From NCBI RefSeq assembly GCF_001571245.1, contig NZ_BCTK01000008.1, positions 62,001 to 126,000 of the forward strand: 64,000 nt of DNA. Reading direction: 5' to 3'. The stretch is from Achromobacter piechaudii NBRC 102461. Lineage in GTDB: Bacteria; Pseudomonadota; Gammaproteobacteria; Burkholderiales; Burkholderiaceae_B. The position numbers and the translations under genes were made by a program. The notes below the pieces were generated by a model. That model saw only the letters and a list, made by a program, of their open reading frames with translations. It searched no databases and was not told where the DNA came from. Shown one piece after another: positions 36,008 through 44,732 of this stretch (position 1 is the first letter of the stretch; every line of letters begins with the position of its first letter).

Positions 36008-37105
36008 TCAGGCGCTGTAGCGGCCTGCGGCCATTTCCGCTTCCGGATCCGCGCCCAGGCCGGGCGCGTCCGGCACATGTACCCAACCATTAGCGATGGG
36101 CACGCTGCACCCGTAGGGCACGCGGGCGAGTTCGACGTACAGGCGTTCCAGCGATACCTCTGCCTGCTGCGCGGCAATCAGGTGCAGGCTGGCCAGGAAG
36201 CCCGGCCCGAAGAACGCTACCTGCGGCGCGCAGATGACGGACGATCCCGCGCATTTTTGTGCGACGCGCCACGCGCCGGTCAGGCCCAGCTTGATGACGC
36301 TGGGCTGCACGTACTGCGCGGCCTCGTTGTCCACCACGCGTTCCAGGTCGGTGACGCTGCTGGCGTTCTCGCCCACGGCCAACGCAATGCCGCAAGCGCG
36401 TTTCAGGCGAGCCACCGCGCGGTCGTCCTCGGGCGGCCAGAGCGGCTCTTCGATCCAGAACGGATCATGCGGACGCATCGCATCGATGGCGGCCTCGGCC
36501 TCATCGGGCAGCCAGGCGCAATTCGTGTCCACCATGATCGGCACGCCGGGGCCCGTGCTGCGGCGCACGGCCGCCAGCGCGTCGGCGGTGCGTTCGTGCA
36601 GCTTGATCTCTGTATAGCCCTCGTTCAGTGCCCGCGTCGTGACGGCGTCCAGACGTTCGGCGTTGCCGTAGTACTGAAGCAGCGACGCATACACACGCAC
36701 GCGGTCGCGGCGCTTGCCGCCCAGCAACTGGTGCAAGGGCACGCCGGCGCGCTTGGCCCGCAGATCCCACAACGCGATGTCCAGGCCGGCAAGCGCATGC
36801 ACCACGGGACCGGAGCGCCCCAGGTTGTGCAGCGTGCGCTGCATGCCGGGCAGCAAGGTGTCGTCATCCGCGTCGCGGCCACAGGCCAACGGCGCGATCA
36901 GGGTCTCGAAAATGGCGGTCAGGGCGCGGGGCTCCACGCAATACGATTCGCCCCAGGCCACCGCGCCGTCCTGCGTCTGTACGCGCACGAGCGCGCTGTC
37001 CAGCTTGTCGCGTGGCCGGCCGGCGAACAGCGGCGACGGACTCCAGTGATGGAACGGCAGGCGCAGGGGGATGCAGGTGACAGAGACGATGGTGTTGGCG
37101 GGCAT
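36008..37105 (-). CDS. enolase-superfamily mandelate racemase-like enzyme
   Basis: 365 residues, close to the usual family length. N-terminal capping domain then a TIM barrel with metal ligands D193 (MVDTNCAW), E219 (WIEEPLWP) and E246 (AVGEN). The second-strand catalytic motif is IKLHE, that is K168-x-H170 instead of the common KxK. Mg-assisted proton abstraction next to a carboxylate is expected; racemase, dehydratase and cycloisomerase reactions are all possible. It is divergent from a LysR gene with palindromic operators and precedes a Bug receptor gene. Confidence 0.82.
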   Translation of the reverse strand: MPANTIVSVTCIPLRLPFHHWSPSPLFAGRPRDKLDSALVRVQTQDGAVAWGESYCVEPRALTAIFETLIAPLACGRDADDDTLLPGMQRTLHNLGRSGPVVHALAGLDIALWDLRAKRAGVPLHQLLGGKRRDRVRVYASLLQYYGNAERLDAVTTRALNEGYTEIKLHERTADALAAVRRSTGPGVPIMVDTNCAWLPDEAEAAIDAMRPHDPFWIEEPLWPPEDDRAVARLKRACGIALAVGENASSVTDLERVVDNEAAQYVQPSVIKLGLTGAWRVAQKCAGSSVICAPQVAFFGPGFLASLHLIAAQQAEVSLERLYVELARVPYGCSVPIANGWVHVPDAPGLGADPEAEMAAGRYSA

Positions 37106-37167
37106 GATGCAGGGGCGATAGCGGAGAGAGACAGGAAGCGATGGGGCTATTCTGGCCGGCCCATCTT

Positions 37168-37215
37168 CATATGGTCAAATAGATGAATTGACTATTTCCA
37201 TATGAAATTCATATG
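37168..37215. promoter_or_regulatory. CATATG palindrome cluster between LysR and enolase-family genes
   Basis: CATATGG (37168-37174) with AAATAG (37177-37182) faces CTATTTCCATATG (37192-37204), a long interrupted dyad. Its right arm also forms a second, perfect palindrome CATATGAA-A-TTCATATG (37199-37215), whose last ATG is the LysR start codon (37213). Three CATATG half-sites thus lie in 48 bases. This fits a LysR activation/repression site with autoregulation at the start codon. Confidence 0.6.
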
Positions 37216-38142
37216 TTTAATCGCCGTGAACTCCTGCTGCTGCGCGCCATGTACCGGCATGACACCGTCACCGCCGCGGCCGCCTCGGTCAACATGACGC
37301 AGCCCGCCGCCAGCGCACTGCTGCGCGACATGGAGATCCGCCTGGGGTTTGCGCTGTTCAGCCGCGAGAATCGGCGGCTGCATCTCACCAGCCAGGGGCG
37401 CGCGCTGATCCCCGAAGTGTTGAACGCGCTGGCCGGTATCGAAGCCGTCGACAGGCTGGCCGTCGACATCCGGCAAGGCGCGCTGGCTCGGCTGGACGTG
37501 GCCGCCGTCGCAATCGCGGCGTCCAGCCTGCTGCCCCCGGCCATGGCGCGCATGCGGCAGGCGCACCCTGCCGTGGCGGTGACCGTCCGGGCGGGCACAG
37601 CGTTGGAGATCATTGAAATGGCGGTCGATCATCGCATCGACCTGGGCATCATCATCGGTTCGCCGCCAGACATCGACCGCGTCGGCAGCCTGCGGCTCGC
37701 CCCCTTGGGGCTGCACGCGGTCATGCGGAAAGATCACCCTTGGGCGCAGCGCGAATCGTTAACGCTGGAAGAGGCTGCCGCCGCCGGTCCGATCGTGCTG
37801 GCGCCCGCCCTGCCCGCTGGCCGCGCGACGCGCCAGGCGCTGGAGGCGCGAGGACTGCCCTATCGCCCCATCATCGAGGTGGCGCAATCATCGACCGCCT
37901 GCGCGCTGGCGGCGCAAGGGCTGGGCGTGGCCATCGTTGAAAGCCTGGGCGCGCATTACGCGGAACGCCTGGGTTTGGCCACGCGCCCTCTGATTTCATT
38001 GGAGGACCCGGTGCTGGCGGTGGTGTGGTCGCGCGACCGCGCCATGAGCGCGCCGGCGCGCTTGCTTCAGGAGGGATTGGCGGACGAGGCGCGCACGTGG
38101 CTGTCGCCGACAGAGAGCGCCGGGACCGAGCAACGCGGATAA
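37213..38142 (+). CDS. LysR-family transcriptional regulator
   Basis: 309 residues. HTH near the N-terminus (TAAAASVNMTQPAASALLRDMEIRLGFALF) and an effector domain with LGIIIGSPPDIDRVGSLRLAPL and AAQGLGVAIVESLG, resembling GbpR/CbbR-like regulators of carboxylate use. Its start codon lies inside a perfect palindrome, so autorepression is likely. The divergent enolase-family and Bug genes are the probable targets. Confidence 0.88.
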   Translation: MFNRRELLLLRAMYRHDTVTAAAASVNMTQPAASALLRDMEIRLGFALFSRENRRLHLTSQGRALIPEVLNALAGIEAVDRLAVDIRQGALARLDVAAVAIAASSLLPPAMARMRQAHPAVAVTVRAGTALEIIEMAVDHRIDLGIIIGSPPDIDRVGSLRLAPLGLHAVMRKDHPWAQRESLTLEEAAAAGPIVLAPALPAGRATRQALEARGLPYRPIIEVAQSSTACALAAQGLGVAIVESLGAHYAERLGLATRPLISLEDPVLAVVWSRDRAMSAPARLLQEGLADEARTWLSPTESAGTEQRG

Positions 38143-38209
38143 AACGCGCCGCCCCTTTCCGGGCAATCGGAGTCAGCCGGTGGATGACTGGCTCCGCCCG
38201 TGCAGTCCC

Positions 38210-38989
38210 CTACCCCTGATGTCCGCCCGCTACGTACATCACTTGCCCGGTGATGTACGACGCCTCGGGCGCGGCCATGAAGCAGATGGCGGCGGCCACT
38301 TCGTCCATGCTGCCCATGCGGTGCATGGGCGTGGTCGCCAGGCAGTCGGTGTACATCTCGCGTTGCCAGACCTGATCCTGTTCCGAGGCGGGCTCGGTGT
38401 TGCGCGGGATGGCGCGCACGCCGTTGTCCAGCGCGCCGGGCGACACGCAATTGACGCGCACCCCGCTCTCGGCCAGTTCCAGCGCCATGCACACGGTGGC
38501 CGCGTGCACGCCGCCCTTGGACGCGGAATACGGCACGCGATAGATGCCGCGCGTAGCGTTGGACCCCACGTTGACGATCGCGCCGCGTCCTTGCCGGCGC
38601 ATCACCGGGATGACTTCACGGCAGGACCAGAGCGTGGGCCAGAGCGAGCGGTTCACCTCGCGCTGCATCTCGTCGGGCGTGTATTCCCAGAACGGTTTCA
38701 TCCAGATCGTGCCGCCCACGTTGTGGACCGACACGTCGATGCGGCCATGGGTGTCCAGCGTGTACTCGACCATGGAGCGCGCGCCCTCATGCGTTTCCAG
38801 ATCGGCGCTGATGAAGGACGCGCAGCCGCCTTCCTCGCGGATCTCCCGCGCCACGGCCGCGCCCAGGTCGGCGGCCCGGTCCACCAGGACCACGCTTGCG
38901 CCCTCGGCCGCAAGCCGCCTGGCGGTGGCGCGCCCGACGCCTTGCGCAGCCCCGGTGACCAAGGCAATGTGATTGTCGAAGCGATTCAT
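38210..38989 (-). CDS. benD: BenD-like cis-diol dehydrogenase (SDR)
   Basis: 259 residues. Classical SDR with TGAAQGVG, a catalytic YSASK and segments characteristic of 1,6-dihydroxycyclohexa-2,4-diene-1-carboxylate dehydrogenase: VGGTIWMKPFWEY, RSLWPTLWSCREVIPVM and ATRGIYRVPYSASKGG. BenD oxidises and decarboxylates the diol made by benzoate dioxygenase to catechol. It ends an operon that begins with catB and catA, so it would feed catechol to CatA. The ATG at 38989 starts the family N-terminus; a TTG at 39007 is possible. benABC are not in the window. Confidence 0.78.
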   Translation of the reverse strand: MNRFDNHIALVTGAAQGVGRATARRLAAEGASVVLVDRAADLGAAVAREIREEGGCASFISADLETHEGARSMVEYTLDTHGRIDVSVHNVGGTIWMKPFWEYTPDEMQREVNRSLWPTLWSCREVIPVMRRQGRGAIVNVGSNATRGIYRVPYSASKGGVHAATVCMALELAESGVRVNCVSPGALDNGVRAIPRNTEPASEQDQVWQREMYTDCLATTPMHRMGSMDEVAAAICFMAAPEASYITGQVMYVAGGHQG

Positions 38990-39003
38990 GAGATGGCTTG
39001 CCT

Positions 39004-40347
39004 TCAATGTGCGCGCGACAGGTCGCCAGGCGCGGGGCGCGACGACGGGGTGTCAACGACCAGCACGGCCAGCAATGCGCCGGCCAGCGGGACGGCAAGC
39101 GCCATGAAGAATCCCGACGGGCCGAACCAGCCCAGGAAGCTTCCACCGATGGCCGACCCGATGATGGCGCCGGCGCGGCCGACGCCGATGGACCAGCCCG
39201 TCGCCGTGGCGCGCAAGGCCGTCGGATAGGCGCCCACCACCAGATAATTCAACGCCAGCTGCTGGCCACCGATGCCCAGGCCCGCCGCGCCGATCAAGAT
39301 GAACACCAGCGTCCAGTCCGTGCCCGCGTAACCCAGGCCCAAGGACACGGCGATCCCCAACGCGAACATCGCCATCAGCAGCGAACGCGTCGGCACGCGC
39401 GGCATCAGATAGGACAACGGGATGGCGCAGACGATGAACACGAGGTTCACGGTGAAGGTGCCCATGGGCGCCTGGTCGGCGGGCAGCCCCGCGGCCTTGA
39501 GCACGGTGGGCAACCACGAGAGCAGCATGAACCAGGCGACCCAGTTGAGCAGGTAGATCGACCAGATCGCAATGGTCTTGCGCGCGTAGCCTTTGGCGAA
39601 CAAGGCTTTGACGCTGGCGCGGATCGTCGCGTCTTCCGGCACGGTGAAGCGCGTGCCGGCCATCAGCGGCTGGCCCGAGATCTTGCCAAGTATGCGCGCC
39701 ACGTAGCCCTGGCCCGCGGCATCTCCACGCATGGCCTTGAATTGCAGGGACTCGGGCAGCAGTGCGAACAGCGCCACCAACAACAACAAGGGCGCAACGC
39801 CGCCCACGATGAAGATGCCTTCCCATCCGATCACGGGCAGCATGCGCGCGGCCAGCAGGCCGCCCAGCATCGCGCCGGCCGGCAAGCCCAGCAGCACGCC
39901 GGTGATGACCATGCCGCGCAAGCGGGCCGGGGCGTACTCGGACGCCAGCGCCAGCACGATGGGCGTGCAGCCGCCCATGCCCAGGCCGGCAATGAAGCGC
40001 AGCGCCAGGATCTGCCAGGTTTCGGTGGCGCCCGCCGTCATCAGCGTGGCCAGGCCGAACACGGCCACGCCCATCAGCGCGGCGGGCCGCCGGCCGATGC
40101 GGTCACCCACCAGACCCAGCAGCATGGCGCCCACGGTCATGCCGACGATGCCCGCCGTGAGGATGGGCGCCAGTTCGCCCGACTGGAGCTTGAAGGCAAC
40201 CAGGATGGCCGGGCCGGTGAAAGCCATGGCCTGCGTATCGAAGCCATCGAACAAGGCAATCAGAAAACACAGGATCAGGACGCGCCACTGGAAGGCGCTC
40301 ATCCGATGCTTATCGATCAGACTGGGTATGGAAAGCGTTGCTGACAT
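39004..40347 (-). CDS. AAHS-family aromatic acid:H+ symporter (BenK/PcaK-like)
   Basis: 447-residue MFS transporter with 12 predicted helices. The signature LIALFDGFDTQAMAF (D-G-x-D in helix 1) and GDRIGRRPA in the first cytoplasmic loop define the aromatic acid/H+ symporter family. It imports benzoate, 4-hydroxybenzoate or a relative. GAGGGG is 7 bases before the ATG. It sits between catA and benD-like genes in one transcription unit, so benzoate or a related catechol precursor is the likely cargo. Confidence 0.85.
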   Translation of the reverse strand: MSATLSIPSLIDKHRMSAFQWRVLILCFLIALFDGFDTQAMAFTGPAILVAFKLQSGELAPILTAGIVGMTVGAMLLGLVGDRIGRRPAALMGVAVFGLATLMTAGATETWQILALRFIAGLGMGGCTPIVLALASEYAPARLRGMVITGVLLGLPAGAMLGGLLAARMLPVIGWEGIFIVGGVAPLLLLVALFALLPESLQFKAMRGDAAGQGYVARILGKISGQPLMAGTRFTVPEDATIRASVKALFAKGYARKTIAIWSIYLLNWVAWFMLLSWLPTVLKAAGLPADQAPMGTFTVNLVFIVCAIPLSYLMPRVPTRSLLMAMFALGIAVSLGLGYAGTDWTLVFILIGAAGLGIGGQQLALNYLVVGAYPTALRATATGWSIGVGRAGAIIGSAIGGSFLGWFGPSGFFMALAVPLAGALLAVLVVDTPSSRPAPGDLSRAH

Positions 40348-40433
40348 TGAGAGTCCCCTCGTGATTTCGCTTGATGCGTTATTGGTATGTGGTCAGAACG
40401 GCCTCGCGCAGCGCGGCGCGAGGCCATGGGCTT

Positions 40434-41369
40434 TTACGCCTCGGCGCTGGCGCGCAGGCGGTTGACGAGCTGATTGTCTTTACCTTGCACAAGGTGGGTC
40501 AGTGCAAAGTTGAATTCGATTTCCTTGTAGGAATCGGCTTTCAGGCCCAGCTTGTCGCCGCCGGTCTTGTCGACCACCGGGGGGATCAGGCCCTCGCGCG
40601 TGGCATAGGCGAAGTCATCCCAGATAAGCGGGTCGCCTTCGATATTGAATTGCGTGGTCAGCTTGCGATGCTGGTCGGCGCTGACGAAAAAGTGCACGTG
40701 CGCAGGTCGATTACCGTGTCGGCCCATGGCGTCCAGCAGTTGCTGGGTTGCGCCTTGCGGCGGACAGCCGTAGCCCACCGGCATCAGCGTGCGGAATTCG
40801 TATTCGCCGTTCGGGCCCGTCTTGACCGCGCCGCGCAAGTTGAAATCGGTCTGCGCGCCGGTGGGATCGAAATGCGAATAGAAGCCCTTGGAGTTGGCGT
40901 GCCAGCATTCCACCACGGCGTTGGCCAGCGGCGCGCCGTGGGTGTCGGTGACCACGCCCCGTATCACCAGCGGGCCGGCATCCGCATCCGGGTCGATGTC
41001 GATGCGCGACATGCCGTCGCGCTGCGGCGCGCCGGCCACATACAGCGGGCCCTCGATGGTGCGGGGCGTGCCGCCGTCCAGGCCGGCGCGCTTGTCCGCT
41101 TCGTCCATGCGGATGTCCAGGTACTTCTCCAGGCCCAGCCCGGCCGCCAGCAACGCGGCTTCGCCGTCGCGGCCCAGCTTGTTCAGGTAGTTCACGCCGG
41201 CCCACACTTCATCGGGCGTGATGTCCAGATCGTCGATTGCCCTGAACAGATCGCTCAACAGGCGATGCACGATCTGCTTGACGCGCGTGGCGCCCTCGCC
41301 GCCTTGCACGTTGCTGGCGGCCGTCAGCAGGTCCTGGACTTCCTTGCTGTTGAATATGTTGAGGCTCAT
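40434..41369 (-). CDS. catA: catechol 1,2-dioxygenase
   Basis: 311 residues, the usual length. Non-haem Fe(III) intradiol enzyme that opens catechol to cis,cis-muconate. Iron ligands are Y164 (GFYSHFD), Y200 (PVGYGCP), H224 and H226 (RPAHVHFF), at the same numbers as in well-studied CatA. The N-terminal helical linker that forms the dimer with bound lipid is present. GGAG precedes the ATG. It lies between catB and the AAHS transporter, 97 bases after the catB stop; that gap carries a 14-base tandem repeat. Confidence 0.95.
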   Translation of the reverse strand: MSLNIFNSKEVQDLLTAASNVQGGEGATRVKQIVHRLLSDLFRAIDDLDITPDEVWAGVNYLNKLGRDGEAALLAAGLGLEKYLDIRMDEADKRAGLDGGTPRTIEGPLYVAGAPQRDGMSRIDIDPDADAGPLVIRGVVTDTHGAPLANAVVECWHANSKGFYSHFDPTGAQTDFNLRGAVKTGPNGEYEFRTLMPVGYGCPPQGATQQLLDAMGRHGNRPAHVHFFVSADQHRKLTTQFNIEGDPLIWDDFAYATREGLIPPVVDKTGGDKLGLKADSYKEIEFNFALTHLVQGKDNQLVNRLRASAEA

Positions 41370-41430
41370 GGTTGTCGTCTCCGTTTGGTTTATTGCTGTA
41401 TGCGGCTAGCGTGTCCGCGATCAATGCCGT

Positions 41431-41482
41431 TTTTCAGTCAACGCTTTTCAGTCAACGTTTGTCAGTCAACGTTTGTCAGTCA
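41431..41482. repeat. 14-base tandem repeat spanning the catB stop codon
   Basis: The core CAGTCA recurs at 41435, 41449, 41463 and 41477, a period of exactly 14 bases. The middle units read CAGTCAACGTTTGT and the first differs at two positions. The last unit is the 3' end of catB, including its stop (41466-41468); the others extend into the catB-catA gap. Read on the minus strand each unit carries TGACTGA, so stop codons are repeated. It looks like slippage duplication of the gene end. Confidence 0.8.
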
Positions 41483-42617
41483 CCTTGATCAGCCCGTCGC
41501 GCGTAAAGCGCTTGACGCGGGCTTCGTCCAACTCGATACCCAGGCCCGGGCCGACGGGCACCGTCAGTCCGAAGTCGCTGTAGTCCAGCGGCTGCGTCAG
41601 GATTTCTTCCGTGATGAGCAAGGGGCCGAACAGTTCCGTGCCCCACTGCAACTGCGCGAAGGTAGTGAACAGGTGCGCGGCCGCGATGGTGCTGACAGCG
41701 CCTTCCAGCATCGTGCCGCCGTACAGCTCAATGCCGGCTGCATCGGCAATCGCGGCGACGCGCTGGGCGGCGAAGAGGCCGCCGTTCTGCTCGATCTTGA
41801 TGGCGAATACGTCCGCGCCGTGCTCGCTTGCGATGGCAAAGGCGCTCTCGGGGCCTTGCAGCACTTCGTCGGCCATCAGGGCGACGGGAAAGCGCCGCAT
41901 CAAACGCGCCAGGGCAGCCGCGCTGGCCACGGGCTGCTCGACCAGTTCGCACCCGGCATCCGCCAGCGAGGGAACGGCCCAGGAGGCCTGCGCCTCGCTC
42001 CAGGCCATGTTGACGTCCACCCGTACCTCGGCCCGGTCGCCCAGCGCGCTTTTGATATCGGCCACGTGCTGGATGTCGGCGCGAGGATCCCGCGCGCCGA
42101 TCTTCAGCTTGAAGATGCGGTGGCGCCGCGTGGCCAGCATCTGTTCGGCTTCGGCAATGTCGCGCGCGGTGTCGCCCGAGGCCAGCGTCCACGCAACCGG
42201 CAGCCGGTCGCGGCGGCGGCCGCCCAACAGTTCGCTGACGGGCACGCCCAGGCGCTTGCCCTGCGCGTCCAGCAAGGCCGTTTCCAGCGCGCTCTTGGCG
42301 AAGTGGTTCAGTTTGACGAGCTTGCCCAGATGCGCCATCAGGGCCTGGATACGGGTTGCGTCCTGGCCGATCATGGCGGGCGCGAAGTAGGCGTCGATGG
42401 CCAGCTTCATCGCCTCGGGGCTTTCCGGTCCATACGCCATGCCGGCGATGGTGGTGCCCTCACCGATGCCCACGACGCCATCGCTGCAAAACACCCTGAC
42501 CAGCATCAGCGTCTGGCCGTGCATGGTGGCGACGGACAGCTTGTGCGGCCGTATGGTCGGAAGATCAACGAGGGAAGTTTCGATGCGTTCGATAATTGCT
42601 GCGGGCATATTGGGCAC
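41466..42617 (-). CDS. catB: muconate cycloisomerase
   Basis: 383 residues. Enolase-superfamily enzyme that converts cis,cis-muconate to muconolactone. Catalytic pair K170-L-K172, Mg ligands D201 (RVDVNMAW), E227 (VEQPV) and D250 (MADE), and K274 match the classical enzyme. First gene of the minus-strand operon catB-catA-transporter-benD-like. Normally a divergent CatR regulates it; here the divergent gene is an unrelated membrane protein. The expected next enzyme CatC is not in the window. Confidence 0.93.
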   Translation of the reverse strand: MPNMPAAIIERIETSLVDLPTIRPHKLSVATMHGQTLMLVRVFCSDGVVGIGEGTTIAGMAYGPESPEAMKLAIDAYFAPAMIGQDATRIQALMAHLGKLVKLNHFAKSALETALLDAQGKRLGVPVSELLGGRRRDRLPVAWTLASGDTARDIAEAEQMLATRRHRIFKLKIGARDPRADIQHVADIKSALGDRAEVRVDVNMAWSEAQASWAVPSLADAGCELVEQPVASAAALARLMRRFPVALMADEVLQGPESAFAIASEHGADVFAIKIEQNGGLFAAQRVAAIADAAGIELYGGTMLEGAVSTIAAAHLFTTFAQLQWGTELFGPLLITEEILTQPLDYSDFGLTVPVGPGLGIELDEARVKRFTRDGLIKVTDKR

Positions 42618-42949
42618 GGATAGATTGAGGGTCGGGATGAGGATTTATAGGGCCGATGACATTTTTGCGTCCAATACTTTGGGTGTCCGTATTAATACTT
42701 CACCGATATAAATTGACAAATCCCCTCTGCTACAGGCCTGGCACCCCAGGGCTCCGTACCGCTGGCATTCGGGTTTACGAGCAAGCCAAAACAGCAGAAT
42801 TTGAGGCCTCGGGCGAAGCTCGACGGCGCGGTATCTCATACCTTCCAGATATGCAAAGCCGCCCAATCTTGCCGGCAGCCGCAAAACCCCTGATGCGGAT
42901 CCAGTTAATAATGCGGGTCCTCGAAACCAAGATAGAGAGACCCTGCGAT
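42618..42949. promoter_or_regulatory. catB promoter region with ATAC/GTAT dyads
   Basis: 332 bases without a supported gene. AATACTT occurs at 42673-42679 and 42694-42700, 21 bases apart, and GTATTAATAC (42689-42698) is a perfect palindrome. Together they give ATAC-N11-GTAT-TA-ATAC, 56-81 bases before the catB start. BenM/CatM sites are known as ATAC-N7-GTAT, so a LysR activator of that kind may bind with altered spacing. No regulator gene adjoins it. Confidence 0.4.
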
Positions 42950-44206
42950 ATGAGTCAGAACACACCTAGCCTGTGGCATCGACTGCGGCGCCCGCTTGCG
43001 GCCATGCTTTTGGGGTTGTTGCCTTTCTGGCTATTCATGGGCTCCACGCAGCAGACCTTGGTGAACGGCAAACTGGTGCAGGATTCCAGCTTCAACATCC
43101 TGGGCCTGATCCTGGCCATTGCTGGCCTGGTCATGGCGGCGAAGATGCTGAAGAAGGACGGTTCCTATGGCGAGCCGCCGCGCTGGTGGGCGCGCACCGT
43201 GCTGTGCGTCGCGGCCGTGTTGCTGTGTGTGTTCCAGATCGGGCAATCCGCCGGGCTCTACTACTTCAACGTGGGCCAGTCGATTGAACAGTTGCAGGCG
43301 CGCCTGTTCGGTCCGAGCGAACCGCGCGCGCAGTCGCTGGCAAGCGAGTTAGACAAGGAATCGCTGGCACGCGCCGAACAACGCGCAGCCACCGTCAGCC
43401 AGGTGCTGCTGCGCGATGACATCGCGACGTCGCTCGCCCGCATCCACGCCAACGCCACGCTCTACAACCTGTACGCGGAAAAGTGCAACAACCCCGGCAA
43501 GCGATTCGTGCTGGACGCCGTCCCCGTATTGCTGACCGAGCAAGACCGTACCTACGTTTCCAAAGCGCAGACCTTGGCCGCACGCAACGCCGCCGACCGG
43601 TTCGATTGCGAAAGCGCGCAGATGCGGGACTTCATGACCCGCTGGCTGGCCGACGACGTGCTGCGTGACCGCGCCAACCTGGCCGCGCAGACGGCCGCCT
43701 ACGCCAAGCGCTTTGGCGACAAGCCGGCTGGCGCGGGCGACGACGCGCTGACCACGACCGGCTTGGGCGTGTGGCTGGGCGACACGCTGGCTGACGTGCA
43801 GGCCGCGTTCAAGACCAGCAGCACGCCGGTGCCGGTGGGCCAGTCGGGCAACACGAAACTTGAGCTGGCCGACCGTGGCATCGAGCTGATGTTCAACCCT
43901 GTCGGCAGGGTCAACGCCATCGTCGTGCGCGCGCCGTTCACGGGCAGCATCGTCGGCCTGAAGATCGGCGACAGCCGCCGCACGGTCAATCGCCTGCTGG
44001 GCGAAAGCTGGATCGACGTGCGCCTGCCCTATGACAACGCCGCGGCCGACTACGAGATCCGCTTCCGCAAGAAGATGCCTGGCACCTCGTCGCAATGGCT
44101 GGACCGTCGCAACGGCAATCCGCAGACCGCGCTGGTGCTGCAAGGCGCCAGCTACGCCAGCCAGATCGATGAAATCAGGCTGATCACGCCGCGCGCGCCG
44201 GGTTGA
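42950..44206 (+). CDS. inner-membrane protein of unknown function
   Basis: 418 residues. Three apolar segments near the N-terminus (LAAMLLGLLPFWLFMG, ILGLILAIAGLVMAA, VLCVAAVLLCVFQIG) followed by a ~300-residue soluble, probably periplasmic part with two Cys and a repeated small domain: GLGVWLGDTLADVQAAFKTS and GSIVGLKIGDSRRTVNRLLG look alike and could form two SmpA/OmlA-like units. The ATG at 42950 is chosen because similarity to a signal-anchor begins there; the upstream frame is not protein-like. Family not recognised. Confidence 0.65.
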   Translation: MSQNTPSLWHRLRRPLAAMLLGLLPFWLFMGSTQQTLVNGKLVQDSSFNILGLILAIAGLVMAAKMLKKDGSYGEPPRWWARTVLCVAAVLLCVFQIGQSAGLYYFNVGQSIEQLQARLFGPSEPRAQSLASELDKESLARAEQRAATVSQVLLRDDIATSLARIHANATLYNLYAEKCNNPGKRFVLDAVPVLLTEQDRTYVSKAQTLAARNAADRFDCESAQMRDFMTRWLADDVLRDRANLAAQTAAYAKRFGDKPAGAGDDALTTTGLGVWLGDTLADVQAAFKTSSTPVPVGQSGNTKLELADRGIELMFNPVGRVNAIVVRAPFTGSIVGLKIGDSRRTVNRLLGESWIDVRLPYDNAAADYEIRFRKKMPGTSSQWLDRRNGNPQTALVLQGASYASQIDEIRLITPRAPG

Positions 44207-44279
44207 ACGCGCGCGGCCCCGGCCTGGTACGGGCAACAACGAAAAAAGGCGCAACGACAGCGCCCGATAAGGAGACACG

Positions 44280-44708
44280 ATGGAAGACAAATCGTACCGG
44301 GCACGCCTGGTTCCGGAACTGATGGTCCGGGACCTGGCGCGCAGCCGGAAATTCTGGATCGACCTATGCGGGTTCGAAATCGTCTATCAGCGTGAAGAGG
44401 AAGGCTTTGTCTTTCTCGACCGCGAAGGCGCGCAGTTCATGCTGGAAGAGATCCGTGGCGACGACGGCTGGATCACCGCGCCGCTGGAAGCGCCCTTGGG
44501 CCGTGGCGTGAATTTCGAGATCAAGGCGAAGTCCGTCGACGCGTTGTACGAACGTCTGCAGGATGCCGCGTGGCCGATGTACCGCACGATGCAGCAACGC
44601 TGGTATCGCAGCGGCGACATCGAGATCGGCGTCCGGCAATTCCTGGTGCAAGACCCGGACGGCTATCTGTTGCGCTTTTCCGCCTGGACGGGCGACCGCC
44701 CCGCCTGA
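44280..44708 (+). CDS. bleomycin-resistance-like VOC protein
   Basis: 142 residues with VOC fold: LVPELMVRDLARSRKFWIDLCGFEIVYQ at the start, EGAQFMLEE, RGVNFEIKA and QFLVQDPDGYLLRF at the end. This is the Ble/Glo_EDI_BRP arrangement, in which members sequester drugs or act on small ligands. AAGGAG precedes the ATG by 5-6 bases. Convergent with the sorbosone-dehydrogenase-like gene; a short GC hairpin (44712-44728) lies between them. Confidence 0.82.
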   Translation: MEDKSYRARLVPELMVRDLARSRKFWIDLCGFEIVYQREEEGFVFLDREGAQFMLEEIRGDDGWITAPLEAPLGRGVNFEIKAKSVDALYERLQDAAWPMYRTMQQRWYRSGDIEIGVRQFLVQDPDGYLLRFSAWTGDRPA

Positions 44709-44732
44709 CGCGCGGGGCGTCGCCCCGCTGCC

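Noticed and set aside
40371-42623. 750-codon plus-strand open frame over catA and catB
   Set aside because: It is antisense to two genes with complete catalytic residues; composition is that of a GC-rich antisense frame.
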